From Chondrus crispus (taxonomy: Eukaryota; Rhodophyta; Florideophyceae; Gigartinales; Gigartinaceae): a DNA stretch of 64,000 nt. Below are positions 19,966 through 31,699 of this stretch, in pieces; position 1 is the first letter of the stretch, and each line of letters starts with the position of its first letter. The stretch is from positions 30,896 through 94,895 of the forward strand of contig NW_005179020.1 in the NCBI RefSeq assembly GCF_000350225.1, given 5' to 3'. The position numbers were made by a program, and so were the translations under genes. The notes below the pieces were generated by a model. The model was not told where the DNA came from. It made no database searches and was given only the letters and a program-made list of their open reading frames with translations.

Positions 19966-20589
19966 CCGGTACCTGTGAGGAATAAGTGAGTATACGGGCC
20001 CTGCAAGATCCTTACATTACAGTACTGGATCTTATTCGAAATCCAATCATCGACAGGTATGCAGTCATCTGTCGATATCTTGAACACGCGATAACAGGAA
20101 CACCCCGATAAACGGATCAAGGTCGCTTCGGCCAAGTTGAGCGCCGTCCAAATGTAATGATACAATTTAAAAACTCTTCTATGTGCCGTTAAAAGGAACC
20201 CGTAAAATGCGGCTGTCAGTTTCAAACCGGCCGTTAAATACGTAATCATCGCAGAAAGCCCTTCAAAAGAATTGGAAATATATAAATGTCACAACAACAT
20301 GAGCGCATAGCAGCAGCGAGCACCACCGAATTGCGAATCGCTCGGCCAGATTCCGTGCCCTCTCCGCTTTTTTCGGTCCTTCCAAAGAAATAAAACTACC
20401 AGGAAAAAGTGGCACGACAGCAACATGGAAAAAACTTGCTCTCAGCGCGAGCTGGCCGGAAGGGCACAAAAGAAATTTAAATTAAAACACCTGCTTGCAA
20501 AGAAGTGATGCGTCGAATCATGAATGATTTCAGTACATTGCTGGCGCGGCTAAAAAAGGGAGTTGCAAAAAATATTCGCGGCAAAAAAG
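19966..20589. other. Unassigned
   Basis: AT-richer sequence with short frames only. The end near 20480-20589 may hold the unrecognisable N-terminal part of the Tigger-like transposase that follows on the plus strand. Confidence 0.3.
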
Positions 20590-21895
20590 GAAAAGAGGCA
20601 TAGTAGCAGTTCTTTTGCTGGTGGTTGTACGTGCAACCACTCACAAGAATCAACATTAATGGGGATATGATTCGCTAAAAAGCCTGGCAAAGTCGAGCAA
20701 TGGCCAATGAAAAAATTGACGAACGTGAGCAGCCGCATTTAATGTTTTCGGAAGGGTCGCTAGATTAATTCAAGCGCACGTGACAGCTGCTTGTGGTTCG
20801 GGCATACAGGGAGTCTCGTGACGTGGAAAATGAGCTCTTGGTCACGGAACTTTCAAAAATTAAGAACAATCTCCGTGGTGACCATTAAAAATATTTCCAA
20901 TGCTGCCAAGGTTTTATTGTTTACCTCTTGACGCGAATGTTTGCGTCCCAGAGCGGAAAACGTAAAAGACAAACTAACATCTCTGCATTGATGTAACGCA
21001 GATGGGTCTGACAAAATTGGAATTATGGTTGTCGGAAAATCGAAAATTCTCGAGCTTGCAACAAAAATCTGCTGCAGACCTTAGGATTGATTATTACGAC
21101 AACAAAATTGATTGGATGACTGTGAAATTATTTGATGATTGGCTTTTATGGTTTTAGATGTATGTTGTAAAGACACCGGGGAGCAATGTCGCGTAGTCAA
21201 TTGAGCACTGTTCTGCACAGAACACTAATGGTAAGTTCCCATCTCCCCCTAGTGTGAGGGTCGTTTACTCGACCCCGAAATTGCACTTCTAAAAGCCGGG
21301 CTCTCGATGCAGGCGTCATTGCGGCTCTCCAACTTCGATACAGGCGCCTACAGTGGATCGTGCGCATGACAAAATAGATACGGAAGCAGAAGAAAGTTAC
21401 AAAACTAATGTTGTAATAGCAATGCGATGTTCAAGAAGTGTTGGGAGGATCTTATGCCAGAAGTTTTTCAAAATTGCAGGTGTCACACGGGTTTAATTCA
21501 TACTAAGCATACAATCGATGTAGTTGGAGGAGAAAGCTGTCCGGTGCAAGAAGTTAAGCGACAAATTGGGGAATTAGTACCGGTAGGACGCCGCATTTCT
21601 ATTTTCCATTTACTTACTACTGGTGGTGAGGCCGAGTGTACAGAGCTTTGGAGACATACAAATGTTGCTGAGGTGGTCTCCAGAGAGAGAGCTTGGCACT
21701 GATGAGAGTGTGGATGGGGGTGCCGAATTGCTGGGCGCAAAGGAGCATCTCAGGGCGCTATCATTCACGAAGCGCATCGCAGAAAATATCGGTGAGAGAG
21801 GTGCCGACTCTCTGTGCCCTGTGTGCAAAATGCGGGCACCGGCGCTTCGGTGCTGTACTGAGTGTATGCAGACACCTATCAGCGATAGTTTTTAA
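20590..21895 (+). pseudogene. Tigger/pogo-superfamily transposase, heavily decayed
   Basis: Cut-and-paste DDE transposase remnant spread over several frames. Recognisable blocks in order: AFNVFGR (near 20730); GLTKLELWLSENRK (near 21010); DYYDNKIDWMTVKLFDDWLLWF, the conserved N-K-x-x-W-M-T-x-x-L-F-x-x-W-L region of Tigger (21090-21155); a catalytic-site equivalent reading I-E-H-C-S-A-Q-N where families have D-N-x-x-A-H (near 21205); DAGVIAALQLRYRRLQ (21308-21360); and KCWEDLMPEVFQNC (21433 on). The C-terminal part runs to a TAA at 21893-21895. Order and spacing fit the family well. At least four frameshifts or stops make it inactive. Confidence 0.75.
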
Positions 21896-22021
21896 ATAAA
21901 ACTATAAAGGATTGAAATGATTGGTTGAGGGAGCTCGGTATGATATAATTTAATGAGCAGAACCCCTTTTAAGTAGAACCAGATGTGTGTTCCAGTGCTG
22001 GTTCCGCTTATCGAGAGATGA

Positions 22022-22468
22022 ATGTACTACAGTTTGGAGGAGTCTGGAATTTGGCCGCTAAATTACGAAGCTTTACTGGACACTCTCACACCTGAATCTA
22101 ATAGCAATAAGTACAAATTTTTATCGGTTGGCGAATGGGAAGAACTGACGGAAGAGCATGGGTCGAGGAGGACAGAAGTTCTGCGCATCAAACCTGTTGC
22201 CACCAGGTGGGGTTTTGAAGACACAACCAGTGGCTTACTGTTAACGAGCCGTCCAGCCTTACAGTTGGGAAACCAAAAGCACAGGATTGATAGGATAAGG
22301 TTGGTCCCAAAGGAGAAGAAGCTGTCAAAGTCTGCCCGAAAAGAAGCTGAAGCCATCGATCGTGTGTGTGCGGAGCGATTATGTCATGAGGCAACATCCT
22401 TGGCATTTAAAATTAAGTGCCATGTTGTTGGCGACAGAGCGCCTAGGCCGTTGTGGCTCGGTCTCTAA
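22022..22468 (+). pseudogene. C-terminal fragment of a DDE_1-type transposase
   Basis: Opens with SLEESGIWPLNYEALLDTL, the conserved 'ESGIWPLN' motif just after the catalytic domain in pogo/jerky-like transposases. A Lys/Arg/Glu-rich tail follows (KEKKLSKSARKEAEAIDRV), as in the basic C-termini of that family. It is a separate fragment from the Tigger copy before it. The catalytic domain is missing. Confidence 0.55.
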
Positions 22469-22496
22469 ATTCCCAAGTGGCGAAGTGCTGCCATGA

Positions 22497-22880
22497 ATGA
22501 TCGCTCTGCTAAATTGGAAAAGATGCAAAGCATCGGAGATAATCTCAGACAGTTGTTTTGAAAAAATTTTAGGTGCCTTACTTGCATCAGCAAATAAATT
22601 TTGTGTTCAAGTTTCGGGTTCTGTTCGACACCAATTTAGACGGCATAGATTGATGAACGAATGGACAGACCCTGTCGCACCTGTTTTGATGGAGATGAGA
22701 GGGAATCTGTCAATAGATTACCTCGACTCTAACCCTCCCATTGCGAATGAGACGGCTATAATCGAGTGTTTTAAGATTATTTCCAAAGGTGCCTGTCGAT
22801 CTGTTCAAACATTGGGGACCCGAACTTATACTTGTCAAACCGGGTATTCCTTCAGTGGTGATGTCGGTTTCAAGGCCTGA
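22497..22880 (+). other. Unrecognised open frame of 127 codons
   Basis: An uninterrupted frame ending beside the LTR at 22881, with four Cys residues and no motif I recognise. It may be sequence truncated by the Copia-A' insertion. Composition alone does not show that it is coding. Confidence 0.25.
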
Positions 22881-23263
22881 TGGCAAGACGATGTTTCGGT
22901 AATCGTGCAGCGTTTAGCGAGTGACTGTGCGTAGCAAGTGGAGCGGAGGATAGAGCCCCTAAAAGAGAGAACTGGGTAGCAAACAGGATAGGCAATTACT
23001 AATTGTGACAAGGTAGTACCTTGTCACAGCGTATCACAAACGATTTCGATGGGGGCCGTACTGTAGAACTGCAACTCCCCTCCCTCTGTCCTCTGGGGCA
23101 ACCCCGTCTCCAGATATCACAGCTACAACGGTATTCCTTAAGTACGACGTTGACCGCAGTAAACCTAGCGAGCGAGCCCCCCGGCGAGCTTGCGGCGTTC
23201 CAGATCTCTACCGTAATAAGTATCCGCAGGGGACTTTCCGAAAACTAGACATGAAAAATCACA
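22881..23263 (-). repeat. Copia-A' 3' LTR (383 bp)
   Basis: Minus-strand LTR of the Copia-A family, from TGTGATTTTTC (at 23263) to CGTCTTGCCA (at 22881). A purine-rich tract, GAAGGGGGCGG on the minus strand, lies directly upstream at 23264-23274, as expected of a 3' LTR polypurine tract. It carries a short local inverted duplication, TGACAAGGTAGTACCTTGTCA, near 23006-23026, that the other copies lack. Confidence 0.75.
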
Positions 23264-25115
23264 CCGCCCCCTTCGCAACGATGTTGGATGCAGGAGTTCA
23301 TCTGGAGCAATACACCTGAAAAGAAATGTGGAAGAACAGATGGCGGTCTCGAGAGGTATCGAAGTCGAGACCACGATCATCAAAGTTTGCTGTACACAAA
23401 TGAAAGAGTGCAGCCAAATTAGTAGTTCCTGACGTGATTGCCTGGTATAAATACCTCGAAAATTTACTTCAGTCTCCAGGCATAACCGGTTGGTGATGCG
23501 AAACTATACGAACAAGATCCGGTCGACTTGTAGGAGCGTCGAGCAAAAAGGGGAGTCTTTTGTTATGCTCCAGTCTGGTAAAGTAATAACGGGGGGACAT
23601 GATCATTTCCCTCAGCTAAAAAGCGAGAAAGTCAAGTGGTAACGTCGGGTCCTTTTTATTTGTAAATGACGCATCTGAGATACCGCTCCTTCGAATTGTA
23701 TCAAGATCCAGTTAAGGAAAGTTTAACGTCACCTGGTCTGGATGTGCCGTCCTTACAGCTCTGTTGGCCTGCTGTATATTTGCGATGGAGTTCTCGTGGA
23801 AAGCGCCCTTCGTTACTGGTGTCAATTGAGACACCTCATACAGAAGCTCTGCTCTAGAATCTGACAACCATGCAAGGTGCACTCGGAGGGAGGCTAGGTC
23901 TTGGTAAGTTCCATCCTCAGGTACAGATTTAATCTTTTCGACGTATCGATGCTGCGCGAGCTGCGCGGCATGATGCCAGTCGCAGACAAGACAAAACCCA
24001 GTAAACGTGCGTGGTTTTTCTCTTCTTCAGCCATTTCAAATCCTTTGTTTATTGAATGGCAATACTTCTAAAAACTCCTTGGTCCCTCATAGGGGCATAA
24101 CATCAACGTAGGGGCAGAAAAACCCGCCGGCGTCCTTTCAAGCATCGAATGATACAGCGAGGGTTCTTTGTGGAGCGGACTCAATCCAAGATCCCGGCTG
24201 TGATTTCTGTCTGAAGTGGCGCAGCACAAGTCCCATATTTGTAGAGCGGCTTCAATAGTGGCAAGCAGTGATCGGGGTATGGCCAGAATTAGGGACAAGG
24301 ACGATCAATACACAATGAAGTTGAGGGAAGCTCGGCTGACTTCATGTACGCCTGGCGTACATCGCTGGTCTACACCTCGTAACCGAATATCGAAGCAAAG
24401 GCCAGCATGAGGCGAATTGACGCTGATTGTAATGTTTGCAAGGCTCGCATCATGAATGCCTTGGTGCGATCAAGGAGACCACCAATGAATTAACGACCTT
24501 TGAACTTCTCCTTCTGATCCTGAAGGGAAATAATACTAAGATCGAATCGACCCTGGCAACACATTCCCGTCAGAGCGTATCTCTTCACAGGGGATGAACT
24601 TAATAGTACCACACTCCAGCAGTACCCTTACCTTTGCCTGTTTGGTCTCCTTCATGCCGAGGGTAGAGATACGTGTGTCATTGGGTGTCAAAAACGCCAC
24701 TAGGAACACGTCGGTTGACTCCTCGAGGGCAAATATTTTTATGACTTTCTCGGTACATCGAGTAGATGTGATCGAGAAGCCTCTGTTTGCTGACACGAAG
24801 CTCCTCACTTTCGAGAGGTTGAACGCCCTCTGGAGACCCTCTTCCAATTCTCTGAAATGCACGGTCTTGTCGCTGCAGCCCGCAGTTACGACCTCATAGG
24901 GTCCGATCCTTTCGCTGTTCCGGTTCACGACAATTAGTTCTCCACAAACCAGAACTTTATCACCTGGCTGAAGTCTGGTATCTGCAGATCGTGGAACTCG
25001 CCGGCGGAGCGGTCTTTGTACTCTAAGGCGAGCCGTGTGATGCTCTATTTCTTTGTAAGCAGAGTTTTCTATCCACACGGTCATCAAGCGTGACCTTTAA
25101 GATTGGCGCCTCATC
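23264..25115 (-). pseudogene. Copia-A' integrase, RT and RNase H remnant
   Basis: Reads leftward. The best open part (25087-24536) parallels Copia-A: EIEHHTARLRVQRPLRRRVPRS, then QPGDKVLVCGE (integrase C-terminal barrel), then the linker to RT. RT pieces follow near 24400-24300 (SADYIQ... equivalents), and at 24298-24068 the block WDLCCATSDRNHSRDLGLSP matches the Copia-A RT. The catalytic motif reads Y-V-D-V (24120-24108), so the second Asp is lost. RNase H traces reach about 23650. The element ends in the 3' LTR at 22881-23263; its 5' half is missing. Confidence 0.7.
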
Positions 25116-25290
25116 AAGTGTTTTTTAGGGACAGAAATTTACCGAATAATAGTACGGAAAGTCTAATTTCACCAGGTCCCAGCGTGTTAATCAGATCGGA
25201 CACCGTTGTCGTTTGCAGAAGGCATGCGTTGACGTTTGCGTATTGCAGCTTGCGTCTCCTGAAAGGCTTCCGCATGGCTCAATGAGCCAA

Positions 25291-25343
25291 CCGTGGAATA
25301 AGAGAGCTCTATCATGACATGATAGAGCTGTCTTATTCCACAG
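25291..25343. repeat. Near-perfect palindrome, 26-bp arms
   Basis: Arms 25291-25316 and 25318-25343 are reverse complements at 24 of 26 positions around a single central A (ATCATG-A-CATGAT). It lies four bases outside the left end of the long inverted-repeat structure 25347-29533. Confidence 0.85.
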
Positions 25344-25346
25344 TTT

Positions 25347-25915
25347 CCACTTCCGGTCAGTACCGCCGCACTCTTTCCTCTCTACGCTTTACAATGCCAA
25401 CTTCTCAGCCCTGCGACTCCCATCGGGCCACCTTGCCTCCAATCCACCGATGACGAGGTCTTGTCGTACCTCGTCACGTGTAATTTTGTATCTTTATTTT
25501 CCGAGAAGTACCCCTGAGGATACTAAATATAGTGGATATTCGCAACGCCACGTGCTCACTTGAGAGCTTGCTCGCTAGGCTTACTGCGTTCTACGTTATG
25601 CCTAGGAAATACTGTTGTAGGTGTGACGTCCAGAGACGGGGTAGCCCTACAGGACAGAGAGAGAACTTGTAATTCTACAGTACCAACTCCATCACAATCC
25701 AGTTGTGATACGCTGCGAGAAAGTATTTTCCCACCTTCTTTGCTACCCGATTTCCCCCTCTACGCCTCTACCCTAGGCCTCACTCGCTACCCATTTTCAC
25801 TCGCTAAACGCTGCAATATTACCGAAACATCTCCCTGCCACTAGACCTAGACACCAAAACTCGTAATTTGAGTTTCAATGATGGCTGGACTGTAGCGAGA
25901 AGTACCGTGCTCAGG
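25347..25915 (+). repeat. Left arm of a long inverted repeat, with a Copia-A-family LTR
   Basis: Matches 28970-29533 in reverse complement along about 565 bp, from ACTTCCGGTCAGTACC to AGTACCGTGCT. It is made of 132 bp of flank, a 362-bp LTR (25479-25840) and about 75 bp of element leader to just past the gag-start position. The flank contains a hairpin TGACGAGGT / ACCTCGTCA (25451-25476) ending two bases before the LTR. Confidence 0.85.
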
Positions 25916-26642
25916 TGTGGCCGCTGGAAGATGTACCAGGTCTTGACTCTCGAATATCAAATCGGACTCGACTCCAATTACACACTGTGGTTCTTTACAC
26001 TGCACCTGGATCTTGTGTCCGTCTTTTTAATAAGTTCAGACGCCAAAACATAATCACTGGGGGAAACGTTGACGTGCTGTAGTGCTAGAAGCGACACAAC
26101 GGTGATGAATGGGGCATGGAACCTCTCATCCCGTTCGCTGCACATGTAAATTGTTGCAGATGATCACCGATTGCTTTTCGGGCATGCAGTGTGAGGCTTG
26201 TAGTGTTTTGGGTTTCAGCTTGACTCCTACGCCCTTGATTATACGCCCACACCAACGAACCTCTTTGAGGAGAAACTTGCAATTCTTTGCAAGACATTTG
26301 AGATTGAATGAACGTCAAATACCAAAACCTGCTCGTTTATTTGAAGCAAACCATTGGCGTGTGATGCATGAAATAGCATATCACTCAGCCGCAATAGAAT
26401 TGAATCTAGAGTAAGGCGACAAATGTTTTTAGCGAAGTCTCACAAAAAGAAACTGAATTGCACAGTCCACGAATTATTCTTGTGGGAGTGTACACTCCTT
26501 CTGCAGTATATAACTACGGCATTTCTTGGAATCCTCTGGCAAGGGTAGTTTCCAGTATCCCTGGCACAAGGCACCCGTGGGAAAGCATACCTTCCCAGCA
26601 AGTTGACCGAGCACGGATTGGAGATTCAACATGGGCCTCACA

Positions 26643-26960
26643 TCACATGAGGAAGGGTGACTTTGTCCACAGGACGTAAAAATGTGTGAGTTGATACTGA
26701 CCGTGTCTGTCCTTAAGGACGATCTGGGGAGAGCATGACCACGCTTTCTCAGGATTGCGCAGAATCAATCTCAACGTTTCTAATTCGGCTACATTTCTTT
26801 GGAAGAAGTCTGCCTGTGGTTTGGCGTAGCGGAGCAGCTTCACACGGACCGGTTCGTCACCAGGTTGTACTCTGATGTCCATAGGCGCGATTTTCATAGG
26901 CGGATCGGATCCTAGTTTGAGTCTGAAGATGTATGCGTATTCGAACAGCAATCCACTCAA
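26643..26960 (-). pseudogene. Gypsy-like reverse transcriptase N-terminal fragment
   Basis: The frame contains IRVQPGDEPVRVKLLRYAKPQ, then a block ending in ETLRLILRNPEKAW and SPQIVLKDRHGQYQLTHFY. This is the layout of the RT fingers in a gypsy subgroup: a basic R-x-K-x-R-x-Y-x-x-P-Q entry, a G/R-L-I-x-x-N segment, an S-W-x-S-P pair and K-x-G-x-x-R. The catalytic palm is not found downstream (leftward), so it is a fragment. Confidence 0.55.
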
Positions 26961-27070
26961 GCTGTTTGAAGCGTTTTCACCAAACCGTTTTCGGTTGCCT
27001 GTTGTAACGTTTGGCGTAAGTAGTGGCCTACATCTGTGCTCGAATGCTGCGCTGTGTTAAAGAAAGCATT

Positions 27071-27769
27071 TCACCAGATGTACTTCTCTGGTGATCCAGG
27101 GCTGTACATATTCTGCTCCAGGTGCTTCGGCGGTGATGAGAGTGACTCGTCATCGCTATCGTCTGCGAACTGAGGGTCGTCATGGACGTTTTCGGGTCTT
27201 GCAAACACCAGAACCAATTTATTCCTGTGCCTCGCCTGTGGTGAACGCGGATTCACGCATGTTTCAAATCCGGCACCCGAGAGGTGCACTTCATGTCTTT
27301 TCGAGCCCACTCGCGCAAGGTGAGAATCCAGGTCAAAACCGAAGGACATGTAAATTGGTCATGATAGCAGCACCTCAGGCATAGGCTCTTCCAGAACGAG
27401 ACAATCTACATTTTGCAGATGTAGAGGACCTCTCAATGCCATTAACGATGTGAAAACACGGGATTTACGCTTCTCAGTTACCGTGAGGTCGTCATCAGAG
27501 ACTTCTACGGCAAGGTTCGTAGTGATAATACCCTGCAGCGTCAGGATAGGGACCAAAAGGTTGGCGGCAGCAAATAATTGGATATGTTCATCGCAAAGTT
27601 CGGCATGGTCGCAACCGTAGTCACCAGATGTATCCACTTTGAGATGGTCGGCCTGTGCGCCGTCGCTGCAACCATCCAAACGCATTGTAGGAATAGTATC
27701 CACACGCTCGGACTCGTCAGTGGCGAGAAATCGTATCCAGAGGGCAGTACGTGTCCGCGATCCCTTCAA
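27071..27769 (-). pseudogene. Gypsy-like protease region remnant
   Basis: Two adjacent minus-strand frames (27769-27359 and 27349-27071) lie upstream of the RT fragment. The first has LKVDTSGDYGCD, which may be a degraded aspartic-protease D-T/S-G site, and hydrophobic strands (NLLVPILTLQG) of the expected kind. The assignment rests mainly on position before the RT fragment and is uncertain. Confidence 0.35.
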
Positions 27770-28969
27770 TTACTCTCAGAGGGGTCCCTGGTCCTCTATC
27801 TCCGACGATTTGTCATACAGTTTCATAAGGTGCCTTTTACACCACATTTAGACTTGTTCAGACAAATAGAAATTTATCCGCCACAGTCTTGCCGGCATTT
27901 TCTCCAGTCGCGACGACCAGTTTCCCGTGCGTTCAGAGTCTGAGTCTGAGCCCTTTGTGTTACTGTAGAGATGCAATTTTGACTTCTTTCACGAGAAACA
28001 CTGCATTTTGATTTTTGTCCATGTCCTGGCGTGTGATGCGAAGAACGTTTAGAATTTCATATGCTGACATGATTGCGTTGCATGCAATAGCGATGTTCGG
28101 AAAATGGCGAATCCCCCTTTCCAGTCCTTCTCCAGGTTAGTTTTGTGGAAGGTAAGGCCATATCGATGCTTCTGGGTAACGTGGGTGAAAGCATGACACT
28201 GCACATATGTCGTACAGAAGCTTTCGGGTGGGCTTCGATTAGATCCTCAAATTTACTCTTGCGAAGCAGTGTTTTGAAGTCGGAACAGAGCAAGCACACG
28301 GAGCTTTGGGCCCAATTCGGATACTCTCAGGCGCAAAGTCTTTTTAACGATGGCCTCCAGTCGTTCCAGAGTGAAAGAACACAGTACGTCGGAAAGATTC
28401 CAACGTACTCTGGTGTTGTTCAATGAGCCAATTGAGCAAAAATTCGTGGCTCAGTTCCTTCATAGCCGTCACACCCCGAAAGCGTCCGAGTCAATCAGCG
28501 ACTGTAATACGTCAGTATTCACGGATTCCACGGAGCAACAGGTTGTAATGTGCTTCTTTGAGTCCGCGCAATGACCATGCGGCGCATGTAACTTTTAAGC
28601 TGTTGCAAGAAGTGTGGATCGTCCTCCGTCCGCGTTGAGTGAGCTCAGGATGGCGTCTTGATACAAACATTGGCGGTCCAACCATGCTCCCTCCATGATT
28701 AACGATGGCTGGAGCTTTTGCGATAATCTTTCCGTGGTCAATATTGCCTGTACTCGGTCTCAGGTTTTATTTTAAGTGCCAACCTCCTGGTATATTCAGA
28801 AAGGCGAGGTCATAAATACTACGGCCATAAATTGGCTAGCTCATCCTGAGTCGGGGGTTAGAATGCTGAAAAGGGAATGCACTACATATGGTACCACCAT
28901 AAAAAGGAGCATCCAATGATGATGCTCTCCGATCTGGCTCTCTATTTTCTAGCACTCATACCTCCGAAG

Positions 28970-29533
28970 CACGGTACTTCGCGCTAGAGTCCAGCCATCA
29001 GTGAAGTTCAAATCAGGATTTTTGTGTCTAGGCTTAGCGGCAAGGAGATGTTTCGGTAATCGTGCAGCGTTTAGCGAGTGGAAGTGGGTAGCGAGTTAAG
29101 CATAGGGTAGAGATATAGAAGGGGGAAACCAGTGGCAAATAAGGTGGGCAAATAACTTCCTACGGCGTATCACAACCGATTGTGATGGAGTTGGTACTGT
29201 AGAATTGCAAGTTCTCTCTCTGTCCCGTGGGGCGACCCCGTCTCTGAACGTCACACGTAACACAGTACTTCCAAAGCATAACGTAGAACGCAGTAAACTT
29301 AGCGAGCGAGCTCTCAAGTGGGCCCGTCGCGTTGTCAATATCTACAATATTTAATTTACTCTGGGTACTTCCCGAAAATTAGCGATATAAAATGACACGT
29401 GACGAGGTACGACAAGACCTAGCCATCAGTGGAGATAGGAGACAACGTGGGCCGATGGGAGTCGCAAGGCTGAGAATTTAACATTGTAAAGCGTTGAAAG
29501 GAAAATGTGCTGTGGTACTGACCGGAAGTAGAC
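28970..29533 (-). repeat. Right arm of the long inverted repeat, with a Copia-A-family LTR
   Basis: Reverse-complement partner of 25347-25915. It holds a 360-bp minus-strand LTR (29038-29397) preceded by leader (28970-29037) and followed by the same flank sequence (29398-29533) as the left arm. No clear target duplication is seen at the outer ends. Confidence 0.85.
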
Positions 29534-30323
29534 ACCGCAGAATTGCGCTGCGATCATATTTCTGTAAATCTATTGAGAATTGCCGAGAGAGTTGTACCAA
29601 ATGCAATACGCAACTGGTCAGGAAATTATAATTGGATATGCGAATACCGTCTGCGGGTACAGATTCTCCAATTGCCAGCCATCAAATCATTTTTCGTCCC
29701 CTCCAGATGTACGGGTTGAGAAAAAGCTGGTTTGCGATTGCGCTCTAGATGTACACCACTGGTTAAAGTGCGGTCTATGTTAAAAGGCTGCATTTGTGGC
29801 AAAATTTTGATGCAGCGTTTTGCTTTCTACGCGAATGGGACCTGTAATCCAGGGACACTGGGTCACTTTGTACGCTTCTTCGTAATGCAGAAGGTCTGCT
29901 GGGCCCATGATTGATCAATGCTGGGCGACGACTCTTAAAACGGTCCGGCGAAGGGTCTCGTCGCAATATGCCTATGTCTCTCCCGGCCTTCCAACCTCTC
30001 TTTACAGTGCGTTTCATAAATTTAACTGTTCGTGCAAAATGCCCTACTGTAGCCTGAAGAGCGCCTGTACATTAACCGGCTAGTTAATCATGCCCTCTGA
30101 ACGTGCTGTAGCAGGATCAGAACGTTAGAAATACACCATCAGACTATTCTGTTTGCTAGCATGTAGATTTTCCTATCCGTTTGCTTCATAAATACAGCCA
30201 GTATACTTTCAATACCTCATAAAAAGATTCTCATATACGGAAAACACATAAACATGGCTTGAAATTCATCTTACACACTTCAGAACAATCGAAAATACAC
30301 AGAACACATCGCCTCAACATGAA
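29534..30323. other. Unassigned
   Basis: Short frames only. A possible left end of the Tc1/mariner element lies near 30044 (TACTGTAGC), matching TACTGTAAC read on the minus strand at about 31458, but the termini share too few bases to be sure. Confidence 0.3.
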
Positions 30324-31330
30324 ATGCCAAGAGGAACTGAGCTATCTCTCGTCGAGCAAGGAAACATTCGAGCGAGCAAAGAAGAAGGAGTGAGCCCAAA
30401 CGAAATGGATAGCCGTCTAAATCGTTGCGATAAAGTTGTTGGCAATTTTCAAGGGACCCTGCATCTTATGGAACAAAGAAAAGTCTTGGTATGCCACCAA
30501 AGTTAGTGCCAAGGAACAAAAGATTGATAGAAATGAAATTTTCGAGAGAGCGCCAGGGTTGCGTTTCATCTTAAAGAAACCTCCCCTTATAAGTTTCTCG
30601 TCAGACTAAATGGGGCAAGGTAAAGAAACAAGGCACTCACAAGTACCAGAAGCTCTCTTTTCTACCCCTACTGACTGAGAAGCATAAAACTGCTCGTGTT
30701 AATTGGGGGGCTCATCATGCTCATTGAACAGGAGAATGGGACAACGAGATCTTCTCCGACGAAAAGAAGTTCATTCCAGATGGTGTGGATGGATTTCAGT
30801 TTATTGGAGAGATTTAAGAAAGGAAAAGCAGCAATGTATCTCGAGACAGGATTGTGGCAGATCGGTTATGATTTGAGCCGCTTTTTCATCTAAAGGGAAG
30901 TCCTCATTGGCTTGTCTAGATGGAATACAGGACCCTTTTGCCTACTGCACTAATCTCAGGAAGTACTTGCTGCGGTATGCAAACTGTTATTACGGGTAAT
31001 CTTTCACTTTTATGCAAGATGAGGCGGCATCAATGCACAGATCACATATATCATATTCGTGGTTCAATCATTTCGAAATCAATTTACTGCCCTGGCTCTC
31101 ACGTTCTACAGCTCTGAATCCGATTGAAATCGTCTGAGGCCACCTGGTGCGTTCTGTCTTCGCAACTGAGAGACAGTTCACGTCTCGAGACACTTTAATT
31201 GCTCCGATATAGCAGTACTAGAATGAAATCACATCGTAGTACTGTAACTGTCTGATGGCATCAATGCCGAGCAGTTGTTTGAAGACAATTGAGTGCCGTT
31301 GCGATTTGACTGACTAGAAGAGAGAAGTTT
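30324..31330 (+). pseudogene. Tc1/mariner-family transposase
   Basis: N-terminal helix-turn-helix at 30324-30500 (PRGTELSLVEQGNIRASKEEG, then NEMDSRLNRCDKVVGNF). The catalytic region has IFSDEKKFIPDGVDGFQF near 30755-30800 (first Asp, as in the D-E-K-K-F-x-x-D-G signature). Later come D-H-x-x-H near 31040 and ALNPIEIV-stop-GHLVRSVFATERQF near 31112-31175, the N-P-I-E-x-x-W block in which Trp has become TGA. The C-terminal end is near 31330. Several in-frame stops make it a pseudogene. It is about 1 kb, the usual length for the family. Confidence 0.8.
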
Positions 31331-31699
31331 TGAACAGTTGGAATAAAGGCTATGTAATTGAAACACGCGTGTATCATAAAGTTCACATGCAGACTGACAA
31401 TGGGGCTTAGTATGTAACACTTCAGTCCCAAATGTTCAATTTTCTGTTACAGTATACAGCGGGTAACCCCAAAGCCGTTCTGGACACTGGAAAACACTTT
31501 TGACGCCGCCGCCTGATACCAGTATGTCTCGTGTGCTGGTGGCAAGTTAATCCAGCAAAAAGGCAGTCAGAACAAGTGGATAGGGGAAAAATTATTCAGC
31601 CACATGGCCACTTACAGCGAAATTTACAACAACATCCTGATTTGCTCACAGGAAAGTGGGTATTACAAACGCGCCGTGGCCCACTACAACAGCCTAGGC
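31331..31699. other. Unassigned
   Basis: No motif-bearing frame. The sequence lies between the Tc1/mariner remnant and the next transposase and probably includes their terminal regions. Confidence 0.3.

Larger units (their letters stand above)
25916..28969. other. Interior between long inverted repeats
   Basis: About 3 kb holding decayed minus-strand Ty3/gypsy-like coding pieces (listed separately at 26643-26960 and 27071-27769) and otherwise unassigned sequence. Frames at 28057-28570 on both strands have no recognised motif. No transposase that could explain the inverted ends is visible. Confidence 0.5.

Noticed and set aside
22881-29533. Treating the LTRs at 22881 and 29038 as the two ends of one copia element
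   Set aside because: Both are minus strand, but the sequence between them holds an inverted third LTR and gypsy-like debris, and no shared target duplication was found.
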